64,000 nucleotides of DNA from Exiguobacterium sp. TNDT2 (lineage in GTDB: Bacteria; Bacillota; Bacilli; Exiguobacteriales; Exiguobacteriaceae), in assembly GCF_003331145.1 (NCBI RefSeq), contig NZ_QLVE01000011.1, forward strand, positions 1-64,000, in the 5' to 3' direction. Of this stretch, positions 1 to 8,351 are shown piece after piece. Position numbers and translations under genes: made by a program. The notes under the pieces were generated by a model. That model made no database searches and was not told the origin of the DNA. It was given only the letters and a program-made list of their open reading frames with translations. Positions within the stretch are counted from its first letter, which is position 1. The number at the start of each line of letters is the position of its first letter.

Positions 1-2
1 TT

Positions 3-326
3 CGGGAAGATCCGTTCACCCGGGACCTCTATCAAGGACTTCAACATATTCGATATGTGCTGAAGGCCACGTGCCATGGACAGGCGAAACGTCGACTGAC
101 CGATTGGTTGGATCGTTATCAGTCCCATCCTTGCGGGCCTCTGGCGAAGATCGCGAAATCGATCCAGAACCGAGAGGAAGCGATGCGTCGAACAATCGTG
201 TCCAGTCTATCGAACGGAAAGATGGAAAGAACGAACAACAAAATCAAGCTTATCAAACGCCGTGGTTATGGCTACCGAAACCTCGAACGTTTCTTTTTGA
301 GATTACGCTTCGAGCTTGGTCGTTAA
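3..326 (+). CDS. ISL3-family transposase, C-terminal part (5' end outside window)
   Basis: The frame is open from the first bases of the window and ends at TAA 324-326. The last 40 residues (SNGKMERTNNKIKLIKRRG, then GYRN and a run of aromatic and basic residues) are the typical C-terminus of ISL3-type DDE transposases, which cut and paste their own element. About 107 residues are visible against more than 400 in a full enzyme, so the catalytic core lies upstream of the window. A GTG at 57 could be read as a start but the frame continues before it, so it is internal. The neighbouring accessory genes fit a boundary shaped by mobile DNA. Whether the element is intact cannot be judged here. Confidence 0.8.
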   Translation, partial: REDPFTRDLYQGLQHIRYVLKATCHGQAKRRLTDWLDRYQSHPCGPLAKIAKSIQNREEAMRRTIVSSLSNGKMERTNNKIKLIKRRGYGYRNLERFFLRLRFELGR

Positions 327-436
327 AATAGCAACCACGTGTTATGGTGATGAGCCAATGATTATAGCGTGTGATAGTTGCGGAAACAAATCGAGGATTC
401 TTCGTTCCATCGCGCTAGGTTTTAAACGGAAATGAA

Positions 437-450
437 TGAAAAAAAGAGCG
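437..450. repeat. Candidate right-end inverted repeat of the ISL3-type element
   Basis: Read on the minus strand this is CGCTCTTTTTTTCA, which resembles the GGCTCTTT-type termini of ISL3 elements. It lies about 110 bp after the transposase stop, a plausible place for the element end. The partner repeat is outside the window, so neither the terminus nor a target duplication can be verified. Positions 327-436 hold nothing else recognisable. Confidence 0.3.
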
Positions 451-484
451 TTGATGAATCATCAAGGAAGGGGCAAGCGTTCAA

Positions 485-919
485 ATGAGCCTGAAAAAAC
501 AACTACACAAGGCGATCCTCTCAAATGACCGAGCGACCGTTCAACGTCTAGTGAAGCCGCTCGCTCACGAAGTGGTGTTAGATACATTTCTTGAAGTTGC
601 GTTTGATACGGATGATTTAGCGGTCTACGAAATCGTATGCGATCAGATTCAAGTTGAGCAGACTGCGGATTGGGAAGAGGCTGCGTCGCTTCTCATGAGC
701 CAACCGTTCTGTCACCATCCTCATGCCTATGAACGGGCCTACGAACATGCGAAACGTGCTGTCGTGCTTGATTCTAGTCGCATAGATCTAAAGGAATACT
801 TGCTCTTTTTCAATGCGATTCCCGACAAATTAATGACGGATGATGAAGCGAACGAATTAGCGACCGAGATTCTAAAGCTGCGGCCAACAAGTCAGGTCGC
901 TAAGATGCATCTTCTGTAA
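485..919 (+). CDS. Hypothetical protein, all-helical, 144 aa
   Basis: A strong GGAAGGGG site at about 464-472 precedes the ATG. The protein is acidic, apparently all helical and without signal peptide or membrane segment. The pattern of short helices (for example LHKAILSNDRATVQRLVKPL near the N-terminus and YERAYEHAKRAVVLD near residue 85) suggests a TPR- or ankyrin-like solenoid. No enzyme motif is visible. It is the first gene after the insertion sequence end and heads a run of small accessory genes including a broken SUKH gene, so a toxin-immunity role is possible but is only inferred from position. I do not recognise the family. Confidence 0.75.
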   Translation: MSLKKQLHKAILSNDRATVQRLVKPLAHEVVLDTFLEVAFDTDDLAVYEIVCDQIQVEQTADWEEAASLLMSQPFCHHPHAYERAYEHAKRAVVLDSSRIDLKEYLLFFNAIPDKLMTDDEANELATEILKLRPTSQVAKMHLL

Positions 920-1011
920 AACGATGACTAGAGTCGTGCTGAATGATTATTCCAAGTGGAAACGTCCAATGATACAATGTGATGTAAGTCATCCCTAGAG
1001 GAGGCGACAAC

Positions 1012-1695
1012 ATGCGTTGGATGATTCGGCTTGGTTTGACCGCAGTGCTGACAGTAGGAACGGTCTTTATTGGACTTCGTCTCATCAGCTTGTTGATGGA
1101 ATGGTGGTATGAGCCTCCGACCTCGGGGTTAAAGTTGCGACCGACACCGGCAGAATCTGAGTATTTTATGGAGTCGTCCGAAGGAAAGATGAGGATACCG
1201 AAAGAAGAAGAACAGTCTCGTCTGAAACTGGACTATTTGGATTATACGATTGATTCTGTGACTACCGTCATCGAACGAGGCGATGGCCTCTTCTATTGGG
1301 TGTTGATACTAGCCTGTGTATTGCTTAGCGTACTGATTTTTGCCGCTAACATTCGTTTTCAGCACCGCAAGCGAGCTGACGAAACAGCTTCGTTCACGAC
1401 GCGGACGTTCTCGCGTCATTCAGTCCCGAGCTCGATGACGAGTGTCGAAGAACCGGCTTGGACCGGTGTGACGATTCGAGACGCGCTCATCACGTTCAAT
1501 CAGGCGTTACCGCCGGCGAAGAAATGGTTGCCGACAGAAACGGTTTTAGAGTGGGCACGGCGCATCGAATTGACGGACATCGATTTCAAGCCATATTTGG
1601 AAGAGCGCTATGGAATGACAGATTCGGTGACACCGAAAGAAGTTGACCGCTTCCGCAGAAGGCTCGAGCAGTATCAAGACCGTCTAGCTCGTTGA
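1012..1695 (+). CDS. DUF4129-like membrane protein, detached paralogue
   Basis: GAGGAGG at about 1000 precedes ATG 1012. Membrane segments are predicted at residues 4-28 and 92-114, with an acidic linker of about 60 residues between them that probably faces outside. The cytoplasmic tail (about 150-227) contains FNQALPPAKKW, a WARRIEL motif, YLEERYG and a final FRRRLEQYQDRLA. The same order occurs in the tail of the protein at 22158-22931 (FEQALPPQQRR, WARRIQL, YLETRYD), which sits beside MoxR and DUF58 genes. This copy has no AAA or DUF58 partner nearby. DUF4129-type tails are known from MoxR/DUF58/transglutaminase operons; the cellular role is not established. Confidence 0.75.
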   Translation: MRWMIRLGLTAVLTVGTVFIGLRLISLLMEWWYEPPTSGLKLRPTPAESEYFMESSEGKMRIPKEEEQSRLKLDYLDYTIDSVTTVIERGDGLFYWVLILACVLLSVLIFAANIRFQHRKRADETASFTTRTFSRHSVPSSMTSVEEPAWTGVTIRDALITFNQALPPAKKWLPTETVLEWARRIELTDIDFKPYLEERYGMTDSVTPKEVDRFRRRLEQYQDRLAR

Positions 1696-1766
1696 GTAAA
1701 CGTATAAACGATTCATCGTGTTCGATTGAACAACAAGATAGCAGTGAATATGGGAGGTGAAACTGG

Positions 1767-2543
1767 ATGGAGCTACAAGTTGAGACGTTATTTAAAATGG
1801 ATAGGCTTAGCATAATTGATGCCGATTTATCAGGTGGTGAAGTGATTGTTCTGGTGGATCAGGATGGCCAGGTCGTCTATTGGAATGAGCGAATGATACG
1901 ACTGCCGTTTCATTTGAGTTCGCCATTCATCCGTCTACTTGATTCAGAAACGTTTCTCGTCGTCGATGTGACGCACGAAGGTACACCCGGCAACGCCTGG
2001 GTTATCGATGGGCGAGGGTCGATACTTCATTCGTTCCATGCGGGCAACGCCATCGGAGCTGTCGCCGTCAACGACACGGGGATTTGGATCGGCTATGCCG
2101 ATGAAGGGGTGTTCGGGGAAGGGATATCCACCGAGGCACTCGTCTGTTTCTCGAGGACAGGGGAAGTGTTACAACGCTATCAGTCAGATTTTGTACGTCC
2201 GCCGACCATTGTCGACTGCGAATTGTTGCAAGCAAATCAAACCGGGGTATGGTTCTGTCCGTCGATTTGGTATGACTTGATTCATGTTGATTTAACCGGT
2301 CGACTCAACAAGTATAAGACGCCGAAGCGACTTCACGACAGTTCGGCGCTGACGATTCAAGGACAGGTCGGCTACTTCGTAAAAGACGGGTTGTTGTACA
2401 AGTGGCCGTTCGGTGCACGCAAACGCCCTGACGTTGTAGCTGAGTTTTCGGGAACTGCTAGAGGGTTAGGGGAGGGTGAACGGTTCCACTTCATGAAAAT
2501 CGGTGATTATGAAGTGAGCGGCGTTCAGCTCGTTAACGAGTGA
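1767..2543 (+). CDS. Hypothetical protein, beta-propeller-like, 258 aa
   Basis: GGGAGGTGA at 1750-1758 precedes ATG 1767. The sequence consists of alternating short beta strands with recurring segments such as EVIVLVDQDGQVVYW, FLVVDVTHEG, AWVIDGRGSI and GVWFCPSIWYDLI, the look of a small cytosolic beta-propeller or bulb-lectin-like fold. There is no signal peptide, membrane span or catalytic motif. Several WF/WY aromatics end predicted blades. A hairpin with a T-run follows at 2616. I do not recognise a named family; the gene may belong to the same accessory set as its neighbours. Confidence 0.7.
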   Translation: MELQVETLFKMDRLSIIDADLSGGEVIVLVDQDGQVVYWNERMIRLPFHLSSPFIRLLDSETFLVVDVTHEGTPGNAWVIDGRGSILHSFHAGNAIGAVAVNDTGIWIGYADEGVFGEGISTEALVCFSRTGEVLQRYQSDFVRPPTIVDCELLQANQTGVWFCPSIWYDLIHVDLTGRLNKYKTPKRLHDSSALTIQGQVGYFVKDGLLYKWPFGARKRPDVVAEFSGTARGLGEGERFHFMKIGDYEVSGVQLVNE

Positions 2544-2615
2544 TGACGCATATAGGTAGTCGTTGAATCGACTAAGAAGTTACTACTTACAACCGAATGA
2601 TTTCTCGTGACGATG

Positions 2616-2640
2616 GACCTTGTCTATAGGTCCTTTTTTA
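2616..2640 (+). terminator. Intrinsic terminator after the propeller-like gene
   Basis: GGACC pairs with GGTCC around a nine-base loop and is followed by six T residues. It separates the gene ending at 2543 from the broken SUKH gene at 2765. Confidence 0.7.
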
Positions 2641-2764
2641 CGTTTTACAAACGTTTGGCGCAACAGAATCGTGATCATTATTGAATCAACTTGTCGGAAT
2701 CAATTCCCTCTTTTTTGTAAATTCAGTATACTCATGTTATTGATGTTAGAAAGAGGGCGTTGAG

Positions 2765-3475
2765 ATGAGACGTGAGACAAACCTTCCAGGATTTTCGGTC
2801 GAAACGATTGACCAGGTGGAGCAACAAGTCGGCGCACGCTTCCCGGATGGCTTGCGTGACGCATGGGGGCATGGGAACAAGTTTGAACTTGGGGATTGGT
2901 TTTTCTATCCGATCAAGGACGAGCGGTTTTTCAATAAGACGTGGGATGATGTGATTTGAGCCAACGAATTGAAGCAAGAGGAGTTGCCGGAAGGGTTCGT
3001 GACGTTTGCGACGAATGGGTCTGGTGATGAGCTCGGTTTTCTAAAAGACGACCGGGAGACGATTTACGTCTGGTGGCACGAGTTAGACGAACTCCAGGTG
3101 GCGCCGCTTTCGTTTGAGGCGTTCGTCGAAGTGACGCAGGCGGAAAGCGACGTGCTCGAGACGTTTTGCGAACGAGTCGAGGAGAATGGACTCGTCTTCG
3201 GATTATCTGCGGAGCAAGACGAGGGGTGGGCGTACGCACCATCGCACGTCGAAGACACAGACGTCTTGTTATTCTTTTCGTCACGAGAGCTTGCGCTCGC
3301 GTGCCGGGTTAAAGAATGGGCCGACTATCATGTGATCGAGTTGCCGGTCGAGCTATTCCTTGAACGCTGGTTGCCGAACATGTCGGATGATGAGCTGCTG
3401 TGCGGCCTCGATTGGTCGAGCGAGCTGGTAGGGTTGGAATATGACCCAGAAACCATTCTAGAGTATTTTGAATAA
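2765..3475 (+). pseudogene. SMI1/KNR4 (SUKH) family gene interrupted by an in-frame TGA
   Basis: The frame starting at ATG 2765 reads MRRETNLPGFS and continues to KTWDDVI, where TGA at 2957-2959 stops it after 64 codons. The very same frame resumes immediately with ANELKQEELPEGFV and runs on to 3475. Joined, the product (about 236 aa) has the SUKH layout: helix-rich N-terminus, an IRANEL-like junction, then the strand signature FATNGSGDELGFLKDDRETIY. One substitution (CGA to TGA at a probable Arg) explains the break. SUKH proteins are often immunity proteins of polymorphic toxins or scaffold regulators. A TTG at 2969 could restart the second part but has no good ribosome site. Confidence 0.8.
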
Positions 3476-3620
3476 TTTTATTTCAAATACCGCATGTGAT
3501 TTCTTTTTTAAAGAAAATATAGCAACGAATATGATAAATTCTTTTTCTAAAAACGCAATCATATCGACAGAATTACTAGCGCTCATCGTGGAAAGCGACG
3601 TGGGAGAGGAGAACACATCT

Positions 3621-4382
3621 TTGAATGATTATAACGTAGGGAATATCTTTGAGCTGTATTCAGGCAACGAGACCCTCTCGGTGGAGCAACAGGCGATGAT
3701 GGATCCCATCGACGCCTACGTTGAGGCAAACCAGTTCAAACAGCTTGAACATTACCTTCAACAAACCCGAGGCATCGAGCAGATGTTGATTGATCATGTG
3801 ATGATGGACCCGACAGATAACAGCCGATGGGACATGCTCATCGGGTATGAGTTGATTGATACCATCGAAAATTTTGCCCGGGTGAATAGCTTCGGTCTCA
3901 CTGCCTATACGTTTCATCCGAATGACCCGTTCTATTTCGCGCTCGCCTTATATTGGACGGGTTGGAATGACTTTGTCATCACAGACGAGGATGTCGCTTT
4001 GGCAGAGTCGCTCATCGAACAAGGACCGGAAGAAGTGAGCGGCCTGCTATGTATTGCGTTGGCGAGGAGAGACATCGATCATTTCGATTATACATATGTT
4101 CAACGAGCGATTGAACGATGCCCGTGGGCCGTCGAACCATATATGCGTCTCGGCGAACATCGCTTGCGAGCCCATCCAGCAGAAGGAAAGATGCTTCTAC
4201 AGCAAGGGCTTGACCGGGTGAAGTATACGTGGGGATTCGATCAAAAGGGGCGCTGGTTCAACACGGGATCGCAGTATTTCAATCCGACCACGTGGCGACA
4301 AGACACAATCGCTGAGCTGCTCGGTCTAAGCATGGACCACGACGAGTATAAAAAATACGAGCGGATCATCAATAAAAGATAG
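3621..4382 (+). CDS. Hypothetical helical-repeat protein, TTG start
   Basis: GGGAGAGGAG at 3602-3611 lies nine bases before TTG 3621, which gives a 253-residue protein starting NDYNVGNIFELY. The frame is open further upstream to a TTG at 3468 that overlaps the preceding gene, but 3476-3600 is strikingly AT-rich and looks non-coding. The product is acidic and helical with TPR-like spacing (EVSGLLCIALARRDI, FDYTYVQRAIERCP, EPYMRLGEHRLRAHPAEGKMLLQQG between about residues 140 and 205). No catalytic motif or membrane span is seen. The family is not recognised. It lies directly after the broken SUKH gene. Confidence 0.65.
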   Translation: MNDYNVGNIFELYSGNETLSVEQQAMMDPIDAYVEANQFKQLEHYLQQTRGIEQMLIDHVMMDPTDNSRWDMLIGYELIDTIENFARVNSFGLTAYTFHPNDPFYFALALYWTGWNDFVITDEDVALAESLIEQGPEEVSGLLCIALARRDIDHFDYTYVQRAIERCPWAVEPYMRLGEHRLRAHPAEGKMLLQQGLDRVKYTWGFDQKGRWFNTGSQYFNPTTWRQDTIAELLGLSMDHDEYKKYERIINKR

Positions 4383-4407
4383 TCACCCTAAAGAACGGAG
4401 CATTGGA

Positions 4408-4917
4408 ATGAACACAATCGCATTAGCCAAACCATCAGATTTAACTGCAATTGAACAACTGTATCTCGCTTGTAAAGACGATTTGCTCACCCGACAGATT
4501 TTTCAATGGGACGACACGTATCCGAACCGCGCCTATTTTGAGGAATGTATCAAAGACGATTCTGTCTATATCATGAAACACGGTGAGGAGTTGCTCGGAG
4601 TCGTTGTACTCGATCAATGGCAGTCGCACGAATGGGAGGCGATCGACTGGCGTCACGACCATCCGCTCGTCATCCATTCCTTGATGGTGCACCCGGAGCG
4701 GCAAGGTCAAGGCATCGGAAAAGCCATGTTGCATGCCTCGGAACAGTTGGCGAAAGCGGAAGGTTACACCAGCATCCGGCTCGACAGCTTCTCAGAGAAT
4801 GAGGCAGCCTGCAGCTTTTACAAACGACACGGCTACGTGGAACGTGGAAGCGTCCATTTCGATTCGAAACCGAAAGGGCATGAACGGTATGTCTGTTTTG
4901 AAAAAGAACTTGTCTAA
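4408..4917 (+). CDS. GNAT-family N-acetyltransferase
   Basis: The product has 169 residues, typical of GNAT enzymes, which move acetyl from acetyl-CoA to an amine. The acetyl-CoA site is clear: a beta strand ending VIHSLMVHP followed by ERQGQGIGKAML (the R/QxxGxG/A loop) at about residues 90-110. The final strands IRLDSFSENEAACSFYKRHGY carry the usual asparagine and tyrosine near the end. The N-terminal block IALAKPSDLTAIEQLYLACKDD is the usual substrate region. The substrate cannot be read from the sequence. It is the first of two acetyltransferases flanking the SRPBCC gene in the same direction. Confidence 0.85.
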   Translation: MNTIALAKPSDLTAIEQLYLACKDDLLTRQIFQWDDTYPNRAYFEECIKDDSVYIMKHGEELLGVVVLDQWQSHEWEAIDWRHDHPLVIHSLMVHPERQGQGIGKAMLHASEQLAKAEGYTSIRLDSFSENEAACSFYKRHGYVERGSVHFDSKPKGHERYVCFEKELV

Positions 4918-4961
4918 CGTAATGAAAAAAAGAATGTCGATCGATGAAGGGGGATTTGATT

Positions 4962-5444
4962 TTGAAACAACTCGAAGTGGCTACATATACGATGATAATC
5001 GACGCACCGATTGACCACACGTTCGCTTGTCTCGCAGAAGACGAACATATCATCAAATGGAACGACCATTTGATCGAAAATATTTATGAGGACGGTGACG
5101 CCTCACTCGTGACGGGAAAACGGTTCATCTCGGTCCAACAGTTCGAGAAAAAAGAGATTCGGGTCGAATCCGAGTTGACTCATGTCAATCGTCCTCACGA
5201 ATGCGAGGTGCAGGCGGTGACGAATCAAGGGGTGTCGATTGCGACGTATACGTTGAGCGAGACAACGGACGGGACGGATGTGACGATTCGGATCTCACTC
5301 ATCCCTTCATCCTGGCTATATGCCCTATATGTGAAGGCGTTCAAATGGGCGATTCGCCTGATTTACGATGAACAGTTCAAGCAGTTCCGCATCTACACCG
5401 AGGCGAGTGCATCAAAACCGTCACTTGCCCGAGAGGCGGAGTGA
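4962..5444 (+). CDS. SRPBCC (START/Bet v1-like) family protein
   Basis: AAGGGGGAT at 4947-4955 favours TTG 4962, giving a 160-residue product; an ATG at 4944 would add six residues but overlaps the ribosome site. The N-terminus EVATYTMIIDAPIDHTFACL, followed by IKWNDHLIENI, is the standard opening of polyketide-cyclase/SRPBCC proteins, which form a helix-grip fold with a hydrophobic cavity. The central strands alternate charged and hydrophobic residues as expected. The C-terminus forms the long closing helix. Such proteins bind lipids or other hydrophobic ligands; the ligand here is unknown. It ends seven bases before the next acetyltransferase and is likely co-transcribed with it. Confidence 0.75.
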   Translation: MKQLEVATYTMIIDAPIDHTFACLAEDEHIIKWNDHLIENIYEDGDASLVTGKRFISVQQFEKKEIRVESELTHVNRPHECEVQAVTNQGVSIATYTLSETTDGTDVTIRISLIPSSWLYALYVKAFKWAIRLIYDEQFKQFRIYTEASASKPSLAREAE

Positions 5445-5450
5445 TTTGCG

Positions 5451-5927
5451 ATGATTGAACCGATTACCTCTTCGACGCGTGACGCGGTCCGTGCATTCTT
5501 TATCGATGCCTGGGGCTCACCTGAGATGGTCATCTCGACCGGGACGTATGACTGCGCCACGCTTGACGGGTTCGTCTGGTCGGAAACAAACGTCATCATC
5601 GGGCTCATCACGTATGTCATTCGGGAAGACGAGATTGAGATCATCTCGCTCGACAGTCTGCAGGAGAAGCGCGGCATCGGCTCGGCACTCCTCGATGAAG
5701 TGGAGCGACTGGCAAAGCAACATCAGCTCGCACGGCTGTCGCTCATCACGACGAACGACAATCTGCGGGCGCTCGTGTTTTACCAACGTCGAGGCTGGCG
5801 CCTCGCACGGATCATCCCGGGTGCGGTCGATGCGGCCCGGATACATAAACCGTCAATCCCCGTCATCGGGGAGCACCGTATCCCGCTCCATGACGAAATC
5901 ATGCTTAGCAAAGTCATCACAACTTAA
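5451..5927 (+). CDS. GNAT-family N-acetyltransferase
   Basis: This 158-residue GNAT enzyme carries IEIISLDSLQEKRGIGSALLDEVE at about 60-83, where the EKRGIGSAL loop is the acetyl-CoA pyrophosphate site. The closing block LSLITTNDNLRALVFYQRRGWRLARI is characteristic of GNATs close to the YhbS/RimI type. The ATG follows the SRPBCC stop by seven bases and a GGCGGAGTG site overlaps that stop, so the two are translationally linked. The substrate is unknown. The Gfo/Idh gene follows 19 bases later. Confidence 0.85.
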   Translation: MIEPITSSTRDAVRAFFIDAWGSPEMVISTGTYDCATLDGFVWSETNVIIGLITYVIREDEIEIISLDSLQEKRGIGSALLDEVERLAKQHQLARLSLITTNDNLRALVFYQRRGWRLARIIPGAVDAARIHKPSIPVIGEHRIPLHDEIMLSKVITT

Positions 5928-5946
5928 AGAAAAGAGGGATTTTCCT

Positions 5947-6927
5947 ATGATTCGATTCGGTATCATCGGCACAAACTTTATCACCCGTTCTTTCATTGAA
6001 GCGACCCATGAAGTCGAAGGCGCATCCGTGTCCGCCGTCTATTCCCGGACAGACGAGCGCGCGAAAACGTTCGCTGAAGAATTTGATATTCCAAACACGT
6101 TCACCTCACTCGAGGAGATGGCGTCCAGTGAGTTGATTGATGCGGTCTACATCGCGAGCCCTAACTCGCTCCACGCTGAGCAGAGCCTGCTGTTCATCCG
6201 CCACGGCAAGCACGTCCTCTGTGAGAAACCGTTCGCCTCGAACGTCGAGGAAGTCAGACAGATGCTTGAGACGGCGCGCGAACATGACGTCGTTTTGCTC
6301 GAAGCGCTCCGCAACCTATTCATGCCGAACTTCGATGTGTTGCGTCAAGAACTCCATCGCGTCGGACCGGTCCGGCGTGTCATCTTGAACAAGTCGCAAT
6401 ACTCCTCACGCTATGACTTGTATAAGCGCGGGGACAACCCGAACACGTTCAATCCCGCCTTCTCGAACGGTTCGCTGATGGACCTCGGCGTCTATTGCCT
6501 CGGCCCGGCTTTGAAACTGTTCGGTCGACCGGAGACCGTGCAGGCGAACGCGGTCAAGCTCGAGTCAGGTGTCGACGGCAGTGGTTCGGCCATCTTGTCG
6601 TATGACGGTATGGACATCATCGTGCTCCACTCGAAGATCCATGGCACGGACGCCCCGTCCGAGATTATCGGGGAAGCGGGGCGCATCGTGATTGACGATA
6701 TCGGTTCGCTCGATCGCTTGACATTCGTTGGCCGCGACGGGACGACCGTCGAACTTGGCTTAGAACAGGCGAGCCATATGACGTATGAGATTCAGACGTT
6801 CGTGAACATGATTGAGGCAGGGGAGCGGGAGACCGAGATTCATTCATTTGCCGATATGCTCACACTCGCGGACGTCATGACCGATATCCGACAGCGCATC
6901 GACGTGCGGTACCCGGCTGACGCATAA
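5947..6927 (+). CDS. Gfo/Idh/MocA-family NAD(P)-dependent oxidoreductase
   Basis: An AAAGAGGGA site precedes ATG 5947, giving 326 residues; the frame is open far upstream but that part overlaps the acetyltransferase. The N-terminal Rossmann motif reads FGIIGTNFITRSFI, a glycine-poor variant of GxGxxG seen in the YrbE/YulF-like subgroup. VYIASPNSLHAEQSL and LCEKPFASN (the Lys of the EKP motif is the catalytic candidate) follow at about 75-105. The C-terminal domain has LMDLGVYCLGPALKLFG. Members oxidise or reduce sugars, inositols or other cyclic polyols; the substrate is not identifiable. A terminator follows at once. Confidence 0.88.
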   Translation: MIRFGIIGTNFITRSFIEATHEVEGASVSAVYSRTDERAKTFAEEFDIPNTFTSLEEMASSELIDAVYIASPNSLHAEQSLLFIRHGKHVLCEKPFASNVEEVRQMLETAREHDVVLLEALRNLFMPNFDVLRQELHRVGPVRRVILNKSQYSSRYDLYKRGDNPNTFNPAFSNGSLMDLGVYCLGPALKLFGRPETVQANAVKLESGVDGSGSAILSYDGMDIIVLHSKIHGTDAPSEIIGEAGRIVIDDIGSLDRLTFVGRDGTTVELGLEQASHMTYEIQTFVNMIEAGERETEIHSFADMLTLADVMTDIRQRIDVRYPADA

Positions 6928-6934
6928 CAAAGAG

Positions 6935-6964
6935 CCTCGAGCATGTGCTCGGGGTTCATTTTTG
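6935..6964. terminator. Intrinsic terminator between convergent genes
   Basis: CCTCGAGCA pairs with TGCTCGGGG (one G-T pair) and is followed by a T-rich run. It lies just after the oxidoreductase and overlaps the last codon of the convergent kinase-like gene. Confidence 0.75.
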
Positions 6965-7507
6965 ATGACTATAATCCTCTTTTAGAAAATTCAGCACCAT
7001 CGCAATTCGTTCCTCGGTCGAGTAGTCGCCCTCGATTCTTAGGATGGGACAAGACAGTTCAGCAAGCCATTGGTTATGTAACGTCTTGCTTCTCACTTCC
7101 GTCCCGGCATGGTCATACAGGGCGGCCCAATTCAAAAACGCTTGTGATTGCTCGTATAGGCTGCCACCAGCGAATGCCTCCGCTCCATATCGCTCGAGTT
7201 CCCGTTGTTGCAATCTGGCCAAACGAACGTCGGGCGGAATCCACAAAAAGATAACCAAATCGAAATAGGGCATGAAACAGTCGCCCCAACCTGCGAGAGA
7301 TCCTGATAGAATCCACCGTTCAGATTGTAGCAACTCTTCCTTGAGCATCTCGCGTCGTTCAAGGACGGGTCTCGCTTCGGTGAACTTGGTGATCCAGAAA
7401 TAATCGTCCGTATCCAGATGAGTATGCGCCAGGACGTTGGCTAACGCGTCGCCAAGTGTTGACGTTCCAGAGCCCGAAGCGCCCAGTATGTGAATTCTGC
7501 TTCTCAT
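6956..7507 (-). CDS. P-loop small-molecule kinase-like protein
   Basis: GGGAGAG seven bases before ATG 7507 sets the start, giving 183 residues; an ATG at 7525 would add six. The N-terminus IHILGASGSGTSTLGDALA carries a Walker A loop (GASGSGTST) with threonine in place of the usual lysine, so nucleotide binding may be altered. HLDTDDYFW follows, where the aspartates resemble the substrate/metal site of shikimate or nucleoside kinases, then RWILSGSLAGW and a FDLVIFLWIPPDVRLARLQQRE block like the LID region. It resembles the AAA or topology-modulation kinase-like proteins of Bacilli. Substrate unknown. The gene stands alone on the minus strand. Confidence 0.75.
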   Translation of the reverse strand: MRSRIHILGASGSGTSTLGDALANVLAHTHLDTDDYFWITKFTEARPVLERREMLKEELLQSERWILSGSLAGWGDCFMPYFDLVIFLWIPPDVRLARLQQRELERYGAEAFAGGSLYEQSQAFLNWAALYDHAGTEVRSKTLHNQWLAELSCPILRIEGDYSTEERIAMVLNFLKEDYSHQK

Positions 7508-7724
7508 GTTTGGCTCTCCCATCAACCTATATTTTTACGGCTAACATCGTGAACTCGCACGGTATATTCTCACTGTTCCAACTTCGATGTTCGTCTTCGT
7601 CGAGAAAATGTGTAGGCGTTATCCTCTTTTTGAGGATTATAATGAAGTCACGCTGGATAATTTTACAATAAGTTTCAGTGGAATAATAGTGAATGATGAC
7701 ATCCATAGAACGGGAGACGATGAC

Positions 7725-8291
7725 ATGACGACCTTATATTTCGTAAGACATGCACACTCTACATATACAGCCGATGAGTGGACGAGACCTTTATCTGAAA
7801 GAGGGGCGGGTGACGTGCCTCACATCACAAACATATTAAGCAAAGAAGCGATCGAACTCGTCGTTTCGAGTCCATATAATCGAGCTATTCAAACCGTCCA
7901 AGGGATTGCTGACCAGATTGGAACAGAAGTTCTGCTCATCGATGACTTGAGAGAGCGGACCTTGACGACAGAGCCGGCCGAGAATTTTACCGTGGCGATG
8001 ACGAGAGTGTGGGAAGATCCTACGTTTGCATGGGAAGGCGGCGAATCGAACGTTGTCGCTCAAAAGCGGGGAGTCCGTGCGATTCAGGCACTACTCGACC
8101 AATACGAAGGAAAGCGAATCGCAATCGGTACGCACGGGAATATCATGGTATTGATGTTGAACTACTTCGATGACAAATACGGCTATACGTTCTGGAAAGA
8201 ACTCGATATGCCGGACATATATAAAGTGACGTTCGATCAACATGAACTCGTGAACGTCGAAAAGCTATGGGACCGTCAAGGAGTGGTTTGA
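7725..8291 (+). CDS. Histidine phosphatase family protein (phosphoglycerate-mutase-like)
   Basis: CGGGAG sits eight bases before ATG 7725, giving 188 residues; the frame is open upstream to 7587 but without a ribosome site. MTTLYFVRHAHSTY contains the RH signature whose histidine forms the phosphoenzyme. LSERGAGDVPHI follows, then VVSSPYNRAIQTVQGIA at about 45-60, the second catalytic Arg. IAIGTHGNIMVLML near residue 142 carries the second histidine. All four catalytic residues are therefore present. The family includes broad phosphatases and phosphosugar mutases; no operon partner helps assign a substrate. The 217 bp before it hold no convincing gene. Confidence 0.88.
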   Translation: MTTLYFVRHAHSTYTADEWTRPLSERGAGDVPHITNILSKEAIELVVSSPYNRAIQTVQGIADQIGTEVLLIDDLRERTLTTEPAENFTVAMTRVWEDPTFAWEGGESNVVAQKRGVRAIQALLDQYEGKRIAIGTHGNIMVLMLNYFDDKYGYTFWKELDMPDIYKVTFDQHELVNVEKLWDRQGVV

Positions 8292-8311
8292 AATCCGTTC
8301 ATGACGACATG

Positions 8312-8345
8312 AAAAAAGGATGGGGCCGGTCTCGGTCCCATCCTT
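8312..8345 (-). terminator. Terminator of the dynA operon
   Basis: AAGGATGGG pairs with CCCATCCTT around a 12-base loop, and on the minus strand the hairpin ends in six T residues. It closes the unit carrying the small membrane peptide and dynA and may also stop read-through from the phosphatase gene. Confidence 0.75.
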
Positions 8346-8351
8346 GAAAGT

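Noticed and set aside
5455-5946. N-terminal extension of the Gfo/Idh/MocA protein
   Set aside because: It lies over the acetyltransferase gene; the true start at 5947 has a ribosome site and begins the Rossmann fold.
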